32,279 nucleotides of DNA from Deltaproteobacteria bacterium. GTDB lineage: Bacteria; Desulfobacterota; Deferrimicrobia; Deferrimicrobiales; Deferrimicrobiaceae. Position numbers and translations under genes: made by a program. The notes beneath the pieces were generated by a model, which saw only the letters and a list, made by a program, of their open reading frames with translations, ran no database searches and was not told the origin of the DNA. The stretch covers positions 1 to 32,279 of the forward strand of contig DAOUUI010000009.1 in NCBI GenBank assembly GCA_030668225.1. The letters are read 5' to 3'. Of this stretch, positions 8,645 through 17,821 are shown one piece after another. Position 1 is the stretch's first letter. Each line of letters opens with the position of its first letter.

Positions 8645-9477
8645 CCCTGGCGCACCATCTCCGACAGATCGTCTCCGCCGTTCAGGAGGGGCTGAAGGAG
8701 AGGAAAGCCGCCGTGCCGTTCCCGGAGATCGCGGCATTGGCGAAGGAGAACCGACGCCACGGAAACATTCGGGATTTTCTGGGAGAGGGTCCCGGCATCA
8801 TCGCGGAGATCAAGAGGGCGTCCCCGTCCCGGGGATGGATCCGTAAGGACCTCGATGCGGCGGAGACCGCCAGGTCCTATGCGGCGGGGGGGGCTTGCGC
8901 GGTGTCGGTGCTGACCGAGAACCGCTTCTTCGGGGGGCCGTTGCGGGACCTCTCCGAGGCGAGAGCGGCCTGCGGGGGGCTGCCCGTCCTCCGGAAGGAT
9001 TTCGTGCTGGACGAGTACATGGTCGCCGAGTCGCGCGCGCACGGCGCCGACCTCCTGCTGCTGATCGTCGCGGTGCTCGGGGAGAAAACGTCCGAGATGG
9101 TTCGCATGGCCACGGAGTACGGCATGGAAGCCCTTGTGGAAGTCCACGATGAGGAAGAGATGGAGATCGCAGCCGGCAGCGGGGCGACGATCGTGGGCAT
9201 CAACAACCGGGACCTCACTTCGCTTCGGGTCGACCTGAACACGGCGGCCCGGCTGCTCCCGCAGGCTCCGCCCGGAACGGTCAAGGTCGTCGAGAGCGGT
9301 ATTTCCTCCCGTACGGATGTGACGAGATTCCACGATATCGGGGCGGATGCTTTTCTGGTGGGGGAGGCCATCGTCAGGTCCCCGGACGCGGCGGAGGCGA
9401 TCCGAAAGCTCAAGCAGGGAGTGTTCAATAAAGACCAAGAAAAGGAGCGAGTCGAATGGAAACGAAGATCACCCTGA
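8641..9477 (+). CDS. trpC: Indole-3-glycerol phosphate synthase
   Basis: A 278-residue TIM-barrel enzyme that closes and decarboxylates the product of TrpF, CdRP, to indole-3-glycerol phosphate. Visible active-site blocks are [12 protein letters not shown] (catalytic Lys58), [10 protein letters not shown] (Lys119), GINNRDL and the phosphate-binding end VVESGIS and FLVGEAIV. It is a single-function TrpC, because TrpF is a separate gene further down. The ATG start at 8641 overlaps the trpGD stop (ATGA), with AACCGGAGGAAAG just upstream as a good ribosome binding site. The C-terminus runs about 20 residues past the last barrel motif and overlaps the trpB2 start by 22 bp. Confidence 0.96.
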   Translation: MTLAHHLRQIVSAVQEGLKERKAAVPFPEIAALAKENRRHGNIRDFLGEGPGIIAEIKRASPSRGWIRKDLDAAETARSYAAGGACAVSVLTENRFFGGPLRDLSEARAACGGLPVLRKDFVLDEYMVAESRAHGADLLLLIVAVLGEKTSEMVRMATEYGMEALVEVHDEEEMEIAAGSGATIVGINNRDLTSLRVDLNTAARLLPQAPPGTVKVVESGISSRTDVTRFHDIGADAFLVGEAIVRSPDAAEAIRKLKQGVFNKDQEKERVEWKRRSP

Positions 9478-10808
9478 AGGACTCCGAAATTCCGAAGACC
9501 TGGTACAACATCATGGCAGACATGCCCAATCCCCCGGAAGCGGTTCTCCACCCGGGGACCGGCAAACCGATCACGCCGGACGATCTTGCCCCTCTTTTTC
9601 CGATGTCTCTCATCGAACAGGAGGTTTCGACGCAACGGTTCATTCCGATCCCCGACGAGGTCCGCAAGATCTACGCACTCTGGAGGCCCTCGCCCATGTA
9701 TCGCGCAAAGCGGTTGGAAGAGGCGATCGGAACCCGGTCCCGGATCTATTACAAATACGAGGGAGTAAGCCCTGCCGGCAGCCACAAGCCGAACACCTCC
9801 ATCCCGCAGGCCTTTTACAACAAAATGGCCGGAAGGAAGCGTATCGCCACCGAGACGGGAGCGGGGCAGTGGGGATCGGCGCTTGCCCTCGGGGCCAGCT
9901 TCTTCGGGCTTGAGGCCAAGGTCTACATGGTGAAGGTCAGCTACCATCAGAAGCCGTATCGGCGGATGCTGATGGAGGTGTTCGGCGCAAAGGTCGTTCC
10001 CTCTCCGAGCGAGGACACGCAGTGCGGCAGGCAGATTCTCGCCACCGACCCGGATTCTCCGGGGTCGCTCGGGATCGCGATCAGTGAGGCGGTAGAAGAT
10101 GCCGCCACTCGGGAGGACACGAGCTACTCGCTGGGGTCGGTGCTGAACCACGTCGTGCTCCACCAGACCGTGGTCGGCCTGGAGTGCTTGGAGCAGATGA
10201 AGATCGCCAACGATTACCCGGACGTAGTGATCGGCTGCTGCGGTGGAGGGAGCAACCTGGGAGGAATCAGTTTCCCGTTTCTCCGCGACAAGATCGCGGG
10301 GAGCAGGAACCCGCGCGTGATTGCCGTCGAACCGGCCTCCTGCCCGACCCTGACCAAGGGAGTGTACGCCTATGATTTCGGCGACACGGCCCGGCTGACA
10401 CCGCTTGTGAAGATGTACACGCTCGGTCACGATTTCATCCCTGCGGGGATCCATGCGGGGGGGTTGCGCTACCACGGAGAATCTCCCCTGATCAGCCAGC
10501 TCTGCCACGAAGGGCTGATCGAGGCGCAGGCCTATCAACAGTTGGGGGTGTTCAAGAGCGCGCTTTCCTTTGCACAGGCGGAAGGGATACTTCCCGCGCC
10601 CGAATCGGCGCACGCCATACATTCGGCGATCGTCGAGGCGAAAAAGGCGGACGAGGAAGGAAAGGAGAAGGCGATCCTGTTCAACCTGAGCGGACACGGC
10701 TTTTTCGACCTCGCAGCGTACGACGATTACCTGTCGGGAAAGCTCGTCGACCACGAACACCCGGAAAGCAGGATCCAGGAAGCGCTCTCTCACCTGCCGA
10801 AGGTGTGA
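9456..10808 (+). CDS. trpB2: Tryptophan synthase beta chain, TrpB2 type
   Basis: A 450-residue PLP enzyme of the divergent TrpB2 subfamily, clearly different from the TrpB1 encoded 0.7 kb downstream. It is about 45 residues longer, with the N-terminal extension and the WRPSPMYRAKRLEE and KYEGVSPAGSHKPNT blocks typical of TrpB2. The PLP lysine is Lys111 (GSHKPNT), and the phosphate loop is GGGSN (263-267). TrpB2 enzymes condense indole and serine but are reported to interact poorly or differently with TrpA, and have been proposed to salvage free indole or replace TrpB1. ATG 9456 has GGAG at 9444-9447. Which of the two beta chains works with TrpA here is unknown. Confidence 0.94.
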   Translation: METKITLKDSEIPKTWYNIMADMPNPPEAVLHPGTGKPITPDDLAPLFPMSLIEQEVSTQRFIPIPDEVRKIYALWRPSPMYRAKRLEEAIGTRSRIYYKYEGVSPAGSHKPNTSIPQAFYNKMAGRKRIATETGAGQWGSALALGASFFGLEAKVYMVKVSYHQKPYRRMLMEVFGAKVVPSPSEDTQCGRQILATDPDSPGSLGIAISEAVEDAATREDTSYSLGSVLNHVVLHQTVVGLECLEQMKIANDYPDVVIGCCGGGSNLGGISFPFLRDKIAGSRNPRVIAVEPASCPTLTKGVYAYDFGDTARLTPLVKMYTLGHDFIPAGIHAGGLRYHGESPLISQLCHEGLIEAQAYQQLGVFKSALSFAQAEGILPAPESAHAIHSAIVEAKKADEEGKEKAILFNLSGHGFFDLAAYDDYLSGKLVDHEHPESRIQEALSHLPKV

Positions 10809-10822
10809 TCGTAAGGAGGGAG

Positions 10823-11494
10823 ATGTTCCGGATCAAGGTGTGCGGAGTGACATCTGCCGAAGACGCGGCCTTGGCCGTGGAGGCAGGCGCGGATGCGGTG
10901 GGGATCAATTTCTTTCGGGGATCGATCCGGTATGTCCCCCCGCTCTCGGCCGCGCCGATCGTGGAAGCGGTACGAGGGAGGGCAGCCGCAGTGGCCGTCT
11001 TCGTAAACGCGACTCCGGAGACGATTTCGAAGATTTGCGGGGAGCTGGGGATCGGGGTGGTTCAGCTGTCGGGGCGCGAGCCCGCAGACAGCGCCGCCCG
11101 GATCCGTTTTCCGGTGATCAGGGCCGTGCACCTGATGGGCGGATCAGGCATCGAGGCGTTTCGAAACTACCCGTGCGGGTCGTTTCTTCTCGATGCGGTC
11201 GTCCCCGGAAAATTCGGAGGAACCGGTATCCCCCTCGACTGGGGGGACCTCGGAAGAACGATCGGGGGGCCCCACGTCCGGTTCGGGAGTGACGACTTGT
11301 CCAACCCGGGCCGGCCATGGATGCTCGCCGGGGGGCTGACCCCGGGAAATGTGACTGAGGCGATCATGACGGCGCGCCCTTTCGGTGTGGATGTGGCTTC
11401 CGGTGTCGAGACGGCTCCCGGGAAAAAGGATCGGAGAAAAATGAAGGATTTTGTGGATAACGCGAAGGAGGGCTTTAAGGGTTGCGGGAATTAA
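10823..11494 (+). CDS. trpF: Phosphoribosylanthranilate isomerase
   Basis: A 223-residue TIM-barrel enzyme that isomerises phosphoribosylanthranilate to CdRP. The opening [14 protein letters not shown] contains the catalytic Cys of the KICG-type motif (Cys7). [16 protein letters not shown] and the phosphate-binding [12 protein letters not shown] and [10 protein letters not shown] are all family blocks. The ATG at 10823 is chosen because an AAGGAGGG lies just before it and the family starts right at this motif; a GTG at 10805 overlapping the trpB2 stop would add six residues. The end overlaps trpB1 by 13 bp. A run of charged residues ([10 protein letters not shown]) near the C-terminus is normal for the family. 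Confidence 0.95.
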   Translation: MFRIKVCGVTSAEDAALAVEAGADAVGINFFRGSIRYVPPLSAAPIVEAVRGRAAAVAVFVNATPETISKICGELGIGVVQLSGREPADSAARIRFPVIRAVHLMGGSGIEAFRNYPCGSFLLDAVVPGKFGGTGIPLDWGDLGRTIGGPHVRFGSDDLSNPGRPWMLAGGLTPGNVTEAIMTARPFGVDVASGVETAPGKKDRRKMKDFVDNAKEGFKGCGN

Positions 11495-12699
11495 AAGGCC
11501 GTCGGTGGCCTGACCGGTCGGGACATTTCGGCCCCTTCGGGGGGCGGTACGTGGCGGAGACGCTGATGACCGCTCTCATTGACCTGGAGAAGGCATACCG
11601 GAAGGCGATAAACGACAAGCGATTCCGGGAGGATCTAGGCTGCCTGCTTCGGGATTACGCCGGCCGGCCCACTCCCCTCTACTTCGCGCGTCGTCTCACC
11701 GAAAAGGGAAAAGGGGCGAAAATATTCCTCAAGCGGGAAGATCTCGCCTTTACGGGTTCCCACAAGATCAACAATACGCTCGGGCAGGTCCTTCTTGCAG
11801 AAAGGTCGGGGAAACGCAGGATCATCGCGGAAACGGGGGCGGGACAGCACGGCGTGGCTACCGCGACGGTGTGTGCGAACCGGGGGATCTCCTGCGTCGT
11901 CTACATGGGGTCGGAAGACATCCGCCGCCAGGAGACAAACGTCATACGGATGCGGCTCCTCGGGGCGGAGGTGACGAAGGTCCTCTCCGGGAGCAGGACC
12001 CTGAAGGACGCCATGAACGAAGCGCTCCGGGATTGGGTCACCAACGTCCGGACTACCCATTATCTCATCGGATCCACGGCAGGACCCCACCCCTACCCGA
12101 TGATGGTGCGCGATTTCCAGTCCGTGATCGGGAAGGAGTGCATACGGCAATATCGGAAGGCCGAGCGGGGTCTACCCGCGGTGGTGGTGGCCTGCGTGGG
12201 AGGGGGGAGCAACGCCCTGGGGATCTTCACCTCTTTCCTCGGCCACAAAAAGGTGAAACTCGTCGGTGTGGAGGCCGGAGGACTGGGACTGGCAACAGGC
12301 AGGCACGGGGCACCACTGTGCCGGGGGCGCGTGGGTGTCCTGCACGGAAGCAAGTCCTTCGTTTTACAAGATCAAAATGGCCAGATCCGCGAAGCCCACT
12401 CCGTTTCGGCAGGCCTTGACTACCCGGGAGTGGGACCCGAGCACGCTTTCCTTAAAAGCACCGGGCGAGCCACCTACGTTACGGTCACGGACCAGGAGGC
12501 ACTCGAGGGATTCGACCTTATCACGCGATGCGAAGGAATCCTGCCGGCCCTCGAATCCGCACACGCGGTCGCATACGGGTTTCGCCTTGCACGGAAAATG
12601 CGGAAGAGCGAGTCGGTCATCATCAATCTTTCCGGCAGGGGGGACAAGGACATCGGCATCGTTGCGGATACGAAGGGGGCTGGCCGTGTCCCGCATTGA
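11482..12699 (+). CDS. trpB: Tryptophan synthase beta chain, TrpB1 type
   Basis: A 405-residue standard beta subunit that joins indole, delivered through the alpha-beta tunnel, to serine using PLP. It has the opening [15 protein letters not shown], Schiff-base Lys95 in [11 protein letters not shown], catalytic Glu117 in AETGAGQHG and the phosphate loop GGGSN. The length is normal. The start is TTG 11482, with AAGGAGG at 11465-11471 ten bases upstream; no ATG or GTG lies between this and the conserved GHFGPFGG block, so a TTG start is required. It overlaps trpF by 13 bp and trpA by 14 bp, which fits translational coupling of the alpha and beta subunits. This is the likely TrpA partner. Confidence 0.96.
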   Translation: MRELKGRRWPDRSGHFGPFGGRYVAETLMTALIDLEKAYRKAINDKRFREDLGCLLRDYAGRPTPLYFARRLTEKGKGAKIFLKREDLAFTGSHKINNTLGQVLLAERSGKRRIIAETGAGQHGVATATVCANRGISCVVYMGSEDIRRQETNVIRMRLLGAEVTKVLSGSRTLKDAMNEALRDWVTNVRTTHYLIGSTAGPHPYPMMVRDFQSVIGKECIRQYRKAERGLPAVVVACVGGGSNALGIFTSFLGHKKVKLVGVEAGGLGLATGRHGAPLCRGRVGVLHGSKSFVLQDQNGQIREAHSVSAGLDYPGVGPEHAFLKSTGRATYVTVTDQEALEGFDLITRCEGILPALESAHAVAYGFRLARKMRKSESVIINLSGRGDKDIGIVADTKGAGRVPH

Positions 12700-13480
12700 A
12701 GAGACGTTCGTAAGCCTCGGAAAATCCGGAGAGAAGGGGTTGGTGGTCTATCTCACCGCCGGAGACCCGAACCCGCGCGACTTTCTCTCATACCTGCACG
12801 GGGCGGCCGATGGGGGAGCGGACATCCTCGAAGTCGGAATCCCGTTCTCCGACCCGATGGCGGACGGACCTGTGATCCAGGGGGCATTCCGGCGCGCCCT
12901 CGCGGGAGGGATGACGACCGGGCGAGCACTTTCCCTCGTGTCGTCTTTCCGGAAGAAACATGATACACCGGTGGTGATATTCGGATACTATAACCCCTTC
13001 CTCCGGTACGGCGTCCGGGGATTCTGCCGGGACGCCCGTTCCGCCGGCGCGGACGGAGTCCTGGTGGTGGACCTCCCCCCGGAGGAAGCACGGGAGATGG
13101 CCCCGGAAGCAGGAAAAGCGGGGCTTGACTGGATCCCGCTCATTTCCCCGACCAGCGGCGGGGACCGGATCCGGAACGCGACCGCCATCGGGTCCGGCTT
13201 CCTGTACCTGATTTCGGTGACCGGGATCACGGGGGTCAGGAAATCGTTTCCCCCCAGGCTTGTGAAATGGACGCGGGAAGTAAAGACGCAGTCCCGCCTT
13301 CCTGTCGCGGTCGGTTTCGGGATTTCCCGCCCTGCCATGGCAAGGGAGGCAACACGCCACGCAGACGCTGCGGTCGTGGGGAGCGCATGCGTCAAGGTGG
13401 TGGAACATCACGGGACCTCGCGGAAAGGGCCGCTCGCCCTCCGACGGTTCGTGCAGTCTCTTAAAAAAGCAATGAGGTGA
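12686..13480 (+). CDS. trpA: Tryptophan synthase alpha chain
   Basis: A 264-residue TIM-barrel subunit that splits indole-3-glycerol phosphate to indole and glyceraldehyde 3-phosphate. The catalytic residues fall at the same positions as in the Salmonella enzyme: Glu49 ([10 protein letters not shown]) and Asp60 (PMADGPVIQ). Other blocks are [30 protein letters not shown] and VGFGIS. The start is GTG 12686, which gives the standard length; a longer open frame upstream is shadow of trpB1. The ribosome binding site is weak (a GGGGGC run), and the 14 bp overlap suggests coupling to trpB1. accD begins 7 bp after its stop. Confidence 0.95.
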   Translation: MSRIEETFVSLGKSGEKGLVVYLTAGDPNPRDFLSYLHGAADGGADILEVGIPFSDPMADGPVIQGAFRRALAGGMTTGRALSLVSSFRKKHDTPVVIFGYYNPFLRYGVRGFCRDARSAGADGVLVVDLPPEEAREMAPEAGKAGLDWIPLISPTSGGDRIRNATAIGSGFLYLISVTGITGVRKSFPPRLVKWTREVKTQSRLPVAVGFGISRPAMAREATRHADAAVVGSACVKVVEHHGTSRKGPLALRRFVQSLKKAMR

Positions 13481-13487
13481 CGAAGTG

Positions 13488-14336
13488 ATGGCGATACGAC
13501 TGTTTCGGAGGAAGGGGGAAGGGGAGAGAAAGATCAAGACCCCCGAGGGTATGTGGATCAAGTGCAATGCCTGCCTCGAAACCATTTACAAGCCCGAGGT
13601 CGAGCGGAACCTCAACGTCTGCACCAAGTGCAACCACCACTTCCGGATACCTGCACTGGAGAGAATCCGCACCGTCGTGGACGAGGGAACCTTCCAGGAG
13701 TTCGGGGCGGATCTCGAGTCCGTCGACATGCTCGTCTTCACGGACACGAAAAAATACACCGATCGCCTGAAGGAGGCGAAGAAGAAAACGTCGCGCAAGG
13801 AGGCGGTGATCACGGGAAACGCCAGGATCAACGGAATCGATATCGTACTTGGTGTTCTCGATTTCGAGTTTCTTGGAGGGTCGATGGGTTGCGTGGTGGG
13901 GGAGAAGGTCGCCGTTGCAGCGGAGCAAGCCCTCGAACTCAGGCGCCCCCTGATCATCTTCAGCGCGTCCGGCGGGGCGAGGATGCAGGAGGGGACCCTG
14001 TCCCTGATGCAGATGGCGAAGACCAGCGCGGCGCTGGCAAGACTGTCGGACGCGAGACTTCCCTACATCAGCGTGATGACCGATCCCACCACGGGGGGCG
14101 TCGCAGCGAGTTTTGCCATGCTGGGGGACATCATCATATCGGAGCCCGGGGCTCTTATCGGGTTCGCAGGTCCCCGCGTCATCGAGCAGACGATCAAGCA
14201 GAAACTACCGGAGGGATTTCAGCGCGCCGAGTTTCTCCTGGAACACGGGATGGTGGATATGATTCTCGAGCGGACGAAGCTCAAACCCACATTGACGCAG
14301 ATTCTCCGGTTTCTGGAGTCCCCCGCCGGGAAATGA
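13488..14336 (+). CDS. accD: Acetyl-CoA carboxylase carboxyltransferase, beta subunit
   Basis: A 282-residue subunit of the carboxyltransferase half of acetyl-CoA carboxylase, which makes malonyl-CoA for fatty acid synthesis together with AccA, AccB and AccC (none in this window). The N-terminal zinc ribbon has Cys26, Cys29, Cys45 and Cys48. The crotonase-like fold shows FLGGSMGCVVGEK, FSASGGARMQEG and TDPTTGGVAASFA. ATG 13488 is preferred over GTG 13485 because GAGGTGA at 13474-13480 sits 7 bases before it. The trpA-accD-folC order is seen in several proteobacteria. The stop overlaps folC by ATGA. Confidence 0.96.
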   Translation: MAIRLFRRKGEGERKIKTPEGMWIKCNACLETIYKPEVERNLNVCTKCNHHFRIPALERIRTVVDEGTFQEFGADLESVDMLVFTDTKKYTDRLKEAKKKTSRKEAVITGNARINGIDIVLGVLDFEFLGGSMGCVVGEKVAVAAEQALELRRPLIIFSASGGARMQEGTLSLMQMAKTSAALARLSDARLPYISVMTDPTTGGVAASFAMLGDIIISEPGALIGFAGPRVIEQTIKQKLPEGFQRAEFLLEHGMVDMILERTKLKPTLTQILRFLESPAGK

Positions 14337-15631
14337 AGATCCCAGGGGGGCCCCGGGGCCCGGAACGGATTCGCCCGGGACTCGAACGCATTCTCGCGGC
14401 ATTCGAGGGGACGGGGCACCCCGAGCACACCTTCCGGACGATTCACATATCAGGGACGAACGGAAAGGGGTCGACCGCCTGCTTCACGGACGCAATCCTT
14501 CGCAGGATACTGGACGAACCGGTCGGCCTGTATACGTCCCCCCACCTCTTTTTCCCGGAAGAACGGATACGGGTGGCCGGAGAGAAGATTCCACCCGATG
14601 ATTTCTCCCGGTTAACCTCGAGAGTCTCCGCGGTGTCCCGGAAAGTCGCCGCGACGGCCGGGGAACCCCTTTCCTACTTCGAGGAAATGACCTGGATCGC
14701 GTGCGAGTGGTTCCGTCTGAAGAGAGCATCTCTTGCCGTCATGGAGACAGGACTCGGAGGACGATGGGATGCGACGAATCTTTGCATCCCGGTGGTGTCC
14801 GTCATCACGAACATCGGAATGGACCACGCGGAGTGGCTCGGGAGGTCCCTTAAGCGCATCGCCTTCGAGAAGGCGGGGATCCTTCGTGAAAACACTCCCG
14901 TGATATTGGGAAGGATCGCGCCGTCCGCGAAGAAAGTCGTCCTGGGTGTTGCGCAAGAGAAGGGATGCCCGGTCCTGGAAATCGACCGGGATCTTCGATG
15001 GGATGAACGCCCGGGTGGGCGCGTCTCCTTCCACATACCAGAAATGTCCCTGGTACGGATGAAGATCCGCATGCAAGGGGAGTTCCAGCGCCACAACGCT
15101 CTTCTCGCCCTGGCCGCCTCCTGGGTTGTAGCGAAGTCCCGGGGTGTTGCGGGAGTCGATTTTACGCGCGCTGCACGTTTTGCCCTGGGAGAAGCAATAT
15201 GGCCCGGGCGGTATATGCCCTTGCCGGGAAGGCGAAATGCCGGCGCCTGGGTCGACGGAGCACACAATCCGGAAGCCGCGGGAGCCCTCGCCCGGGAGTT
15301 GGCAAAGCGGAAGAAGACCGGGAACGCGGAGAGGATCGTGGCCCTCTGGAGCATGCTCGAAGGCAAGGACGTCGCCGGTTTCGCAAGAGAGATCGCCTCC
15401 GCCGTGGACGGCGTCGTCGCCTACCCCATGGAGCAAGACCGGGCGGCCCCTCTGTCCGTCCTGTCCTCCGCGCTGAAAAAGGCGGGGATTCGATACCGGG
15501 AGGCGAAGACCTTCTCCGACGGATGGGAAATCGCGCGGAAGTGGGCGGGAAAAGGCGGGATGACCATCGTGTGCGGTTCCCTGATGGCGGCCGCGGACGC
15601 CTACCGGTTTCGCGGCGGGGTGGTTTCGTGA
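14333..15631 (+). CDS. folC: Folylpolyglutamate synthase / dihydrofolate synthase
   Basis: A 432-residue Mur-ligase-family enzyme that adds glutamate to dihydropteroate and/or to reduced folates using ATP. The P-loop is GTNGKGS (41-47), followed by YTSPHL, METGLGGRWDATN and ITNIGMDHAEWLG. The C-terminal domain carries WVDGAHNPEAA. Whether it does one or both reactions cannot be read from sequence. The start ATG 14333 shares ATGA with the accD stop; a longer open frame upstream is shadow of accD. The stop overlaps the lptD start by GTGA. Its place between accD and lptD gives no metabolic link, only shared transcription. Confidence 0.94.
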   Translation: MKIPGGPRGPERIRPGLERILAAFEGTGHPEHTFRTIHISGTNGKGSTACFTDAILRRILDEPVGLYTSPHLFFPEERIRVAGEKIPPDDFSRLTSRVSAVSRKVAATAGEPLSYFEEMTWIACEWFRLKRASLAVMETGLGGRWDATNLCIPVVSVITNIGMDHAEWLGRSLKRIAFEKAGILRENTPVILGRIAPSAKKVVLGVAQEKGCPVLEIDRDLRWDERPGGRVSFHIPEMSLVRMKIRMQGEFQRHNALLALAASWVVAKSRGVAGVDFTRAARFALGEAIWPGRYMPLPGRRNAGAWVDGAHNPEAAGALARELAKRKKTGNAERIVALWSMLEGKDVAGFAREIASAVDGVVAYPMEQDRAAPLSVLSSALKKAGIRYREAKTFSDGWEIARKWAGKGGMTIVCGSLMAAADAYRFRGGVVS

Positions 15632-17802
15632 AATTCCGGAAGTGGACGACACCCGCCATCCTTGCGTTCGCTGCGATATCGGCTGTTTTCGTCTGGGGGG
15701 TGAGGCCGGCACAAGCCGAAGGCGACGGGATTCTTTCCGAAATCACCCCGGGACTGTTGGAAGGATTTCCCCTGGAGTCTCCCGTGACCCTTACCGCGGA
15801 CACGGTATCCTTTGACGAGGAAAACGGGGTCGCTCTTGCGGAAGGAAACGTCGAAGTCGGGTTCGGTACACGAACGATCAAGGCGGACCGGATCCGCTAC
15901 GACATGAAGTCGGGAGAAGCGGAGTTCGTCGGTCAAGTTCATTATGAGCATGAGGGGAACGAATTTTCGTTCGACAGGATCGTGCTGAACATCAAGACGG
16001 AACTCGGCGCGATGTACAACGGGAGAATCCGGATCATTTCGAACAACTACCAGATTTCGAGTGATGTGATGGAGAAAACCGGGAAGCGGTCCTTTTTCCT
16101 CGGGAAGGGGGAGCTCACAACCTGTCCGTGCGACCCCGAACCCGACTGGAAATTCGGAATCGGCAAGACCAATGTGACGCTCGACGGATACGCCTTCGCC
16201 CGAAACGTGACGTTCCGCATCCGGGACGTTCCCGTTCTGTGGCTTCCGTGGGCGGCATTTCCCGTCAAGCTTAAAAGGCAAAGCGGCTTATTGCTCCCCA
16301 CGTTTTCGCAAAGCACCTCGCGCGGGTTTTCGATCCAATTGCCTTACTACTGGGCGATCAACCGGTGGAGCGACGCCACATTCACCCTGGACGCGATGAC
16401 GAAAAGGGGATTCCGGCCGGAGGCGGAGTACCGTTTCGTCCTTAACAACGCCTCGGAAGGGGTCGTACGGGGAACCGAGTTCCACGACAAGGAAACGGAT
16501 GACACAAGATACCGGTATTATGGAGAAAACCAATTCCGGTATTCGGAGCATTTTTTCACTAACGCCATGTGGGACATTCCATCCGACGACCTGTATTACG
16601 TCGACCTGGTGGAGGAGGAAATCCTGAGGACGGCCCGGCACGTCCCCTCGCGCGGTTTCGGTGCATGGAAAGGATCCGGCGATTCACAGGCCCTCTCCGT
16701 GGTCTGGGTGGAAGATCTCCAGGGGACCCCCGACGACAATACCGTCCAGAGGCTTCCGGAATACACGGGAACGCTTCTCCCCCGGACCCTGGGAAAGACG
16801 GGAGTTAACGCAGGGGGCGAACTGCAGGCCACGTATTTTTACCGCCAAGCCGGGGACCGGGAGGTCCGGGGCAGGGGAGACGCCGGACTTTCCCGTTCCT
16901 TCACCCTCTTTCCGTCGGTTGTCTTTACTCCGTATCTGTCCCTGGATTTTTTGGGGGATGTCCCCACATCGGACGCGACCGGTACGCGTTCCAGCAGCGG
17001 ACGCATCGTGCCCTATGGTGGAGGAGACCTGGAAATGCTCCTTCGCCGGGGATTCCCGGGAACGGTGAACGAGCGCCTCGTCCATATCATCAACCCCATT
17101 GTGAGCTTCCGTTACGTGCCGAATGTCTACCAGCGTAATATTCCCGTCTATGACATGTGGGACCGGGTCAGGCCGCAACAGCAAGTCCTCCTTTCCCTTC
17201 AACAGCGGTTGCTTCGTTTCAATGAAAAGGGCCCATCGGAAGTCGCGTTTCTCGAACTGTCCTGGGCCTTTGAGACGGATGATCGGAACCCGTCAGAGTC
17301 CCCGTACATCGACCCGCTGTCACCCTTTGTACGGACGTTACGAGACCAGGTCGACATCGCTATCGGCGGGCAGAAAAGGGATGAATCACGCTCCTCGGAT
17401 ATCTTCGGTCTGTTTCGCGTTGTGCCGGCACCGCACTGGAGACTATCGGGAGAGGGTCTGTTCGATCCCTCGGAGGGCAGCTTCACCACTGCCTGGGTGG
17501 GGGGAGAGTGGAGAGCAGACGAAGCGAACCGGGTGGCTCTGGCGTACCGAAGCACGCGAACCCTGGCGGAAGACGTTCACGCCGCCGCCAAGTTCCGTCC
17601 TTTCCGGCTGATGGGGCTGGAAACTTCGGCGAACTATTCTATTGAAAACGGAGAGGTGACGGAAGGCCAGGTGGCGTTCACTCTTTACCCACGAAGCGAA
17701 TGCTGGAGCGTGGGATTCGTGGTAAACAGGAAGACAAGGCCCGATGAGACGAGCTTCCGGCTCACCTTCGGCCTGGGCGGAATCGGGAAGGTCGGCTTGT
17801 AG
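15628..17802 (+). CDS. lptD: LPS-assembly outer membrane protein LptD
   Basis: A 724-residue outer-membrane beta-barrel that, with the lipoprotein LptE, inserts lipopolysaccharide into the outer leaflet. A clear signal peptide ends at AQA (residue 30). The periplasmic OstA/LptA-like domain covers about 45-155 (VTLTADTVSFDEENG, VEVGFGTRTIKADRIRYD). The conserved TTCPCDPEPDW region is at 165-175, and the rest is barrel strands. There are only three cysteines in the mature protein, 166, 168 and 692, against four in E. coli. The GTG start 15628 shares GTGA with folC and has a GGGGTGG upstream; a longer open frame upstream is shadow of folC. It is the last gene of the tight argS-trp run. The presence of LptD shows the host makes an LPS outer membrane. 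Confidence 0.93.
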   Translation: MKFRKWTTPAILAFAAISAVFVWGVRPAQAEGDGILSEITPGLLEGFPLESPVTLTADTVSFDEENGVALAEGNVEVGFGTRTIKADRIRYDMKSGEAEFVGQVHYEHEGNEFSFDRIVLNIKTELGAMYNGRIRIISNNYQISSDVMEKTGKRSFFLGKGELTTCPCDPEPDWKFGIGKTNVTLDGYAFARNVTFRIRDVPVLWLPWAAFPVKLKRQSGLLLPTFSQSTSRGFSIQLPYYWAINRWSDATFTLDAMTKRGFRPEAEYRFVLNNASEGVVRGTEFHDKETDDTRYRYYGENQFRYSEHFFTNAMWDIPSDDLYYVDLVEEEILRTARHVPSRGFGAWKGSGDSQALSVVWVEDLQGTPDDNTVQRLPEYTGTLLPRTLGKTGVNAGGELQATYFYRQAGDREVRGRGDAGLSRSFTLFPSVVFTPYLSLDFLGDVPTSDATGTRSSSGRIVPYGGGDLEMLLRRGFPGTVNERLVHIINPIVSFRYVPNVYQRNIPVYDMWDRVRPQQQVLLSLQQRLLRFNEKGPSEVAFLELSWAFETDDRNPSESPYIDPLSPFVRTLRDQVDIAIGGQKRDESRSSDIFGLFRVVPAPHWRLSGEGLFDPSEGSFTTAWVGGEWRADEANRVALAYRSTRTLAEDVHAAAKFRPFRLMGLETSANYSIENGEVTEGQVAFTLYPRSECWSVGFVVNRKTRPDETSFRLTFGLGGIGKVGL

Positions 17803-17821
17803 GGAGGGAGAAGGAGTCTGG

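Noticed and set aside
8086-10793. Long open frames on the minus strand (450 and 638 codons) opposite trpD-trpC-trpB2
   Set aside because: They are antisense shadows of high-GC genes: no recognisable domains, no start signals, and strong known genes on the other strand.
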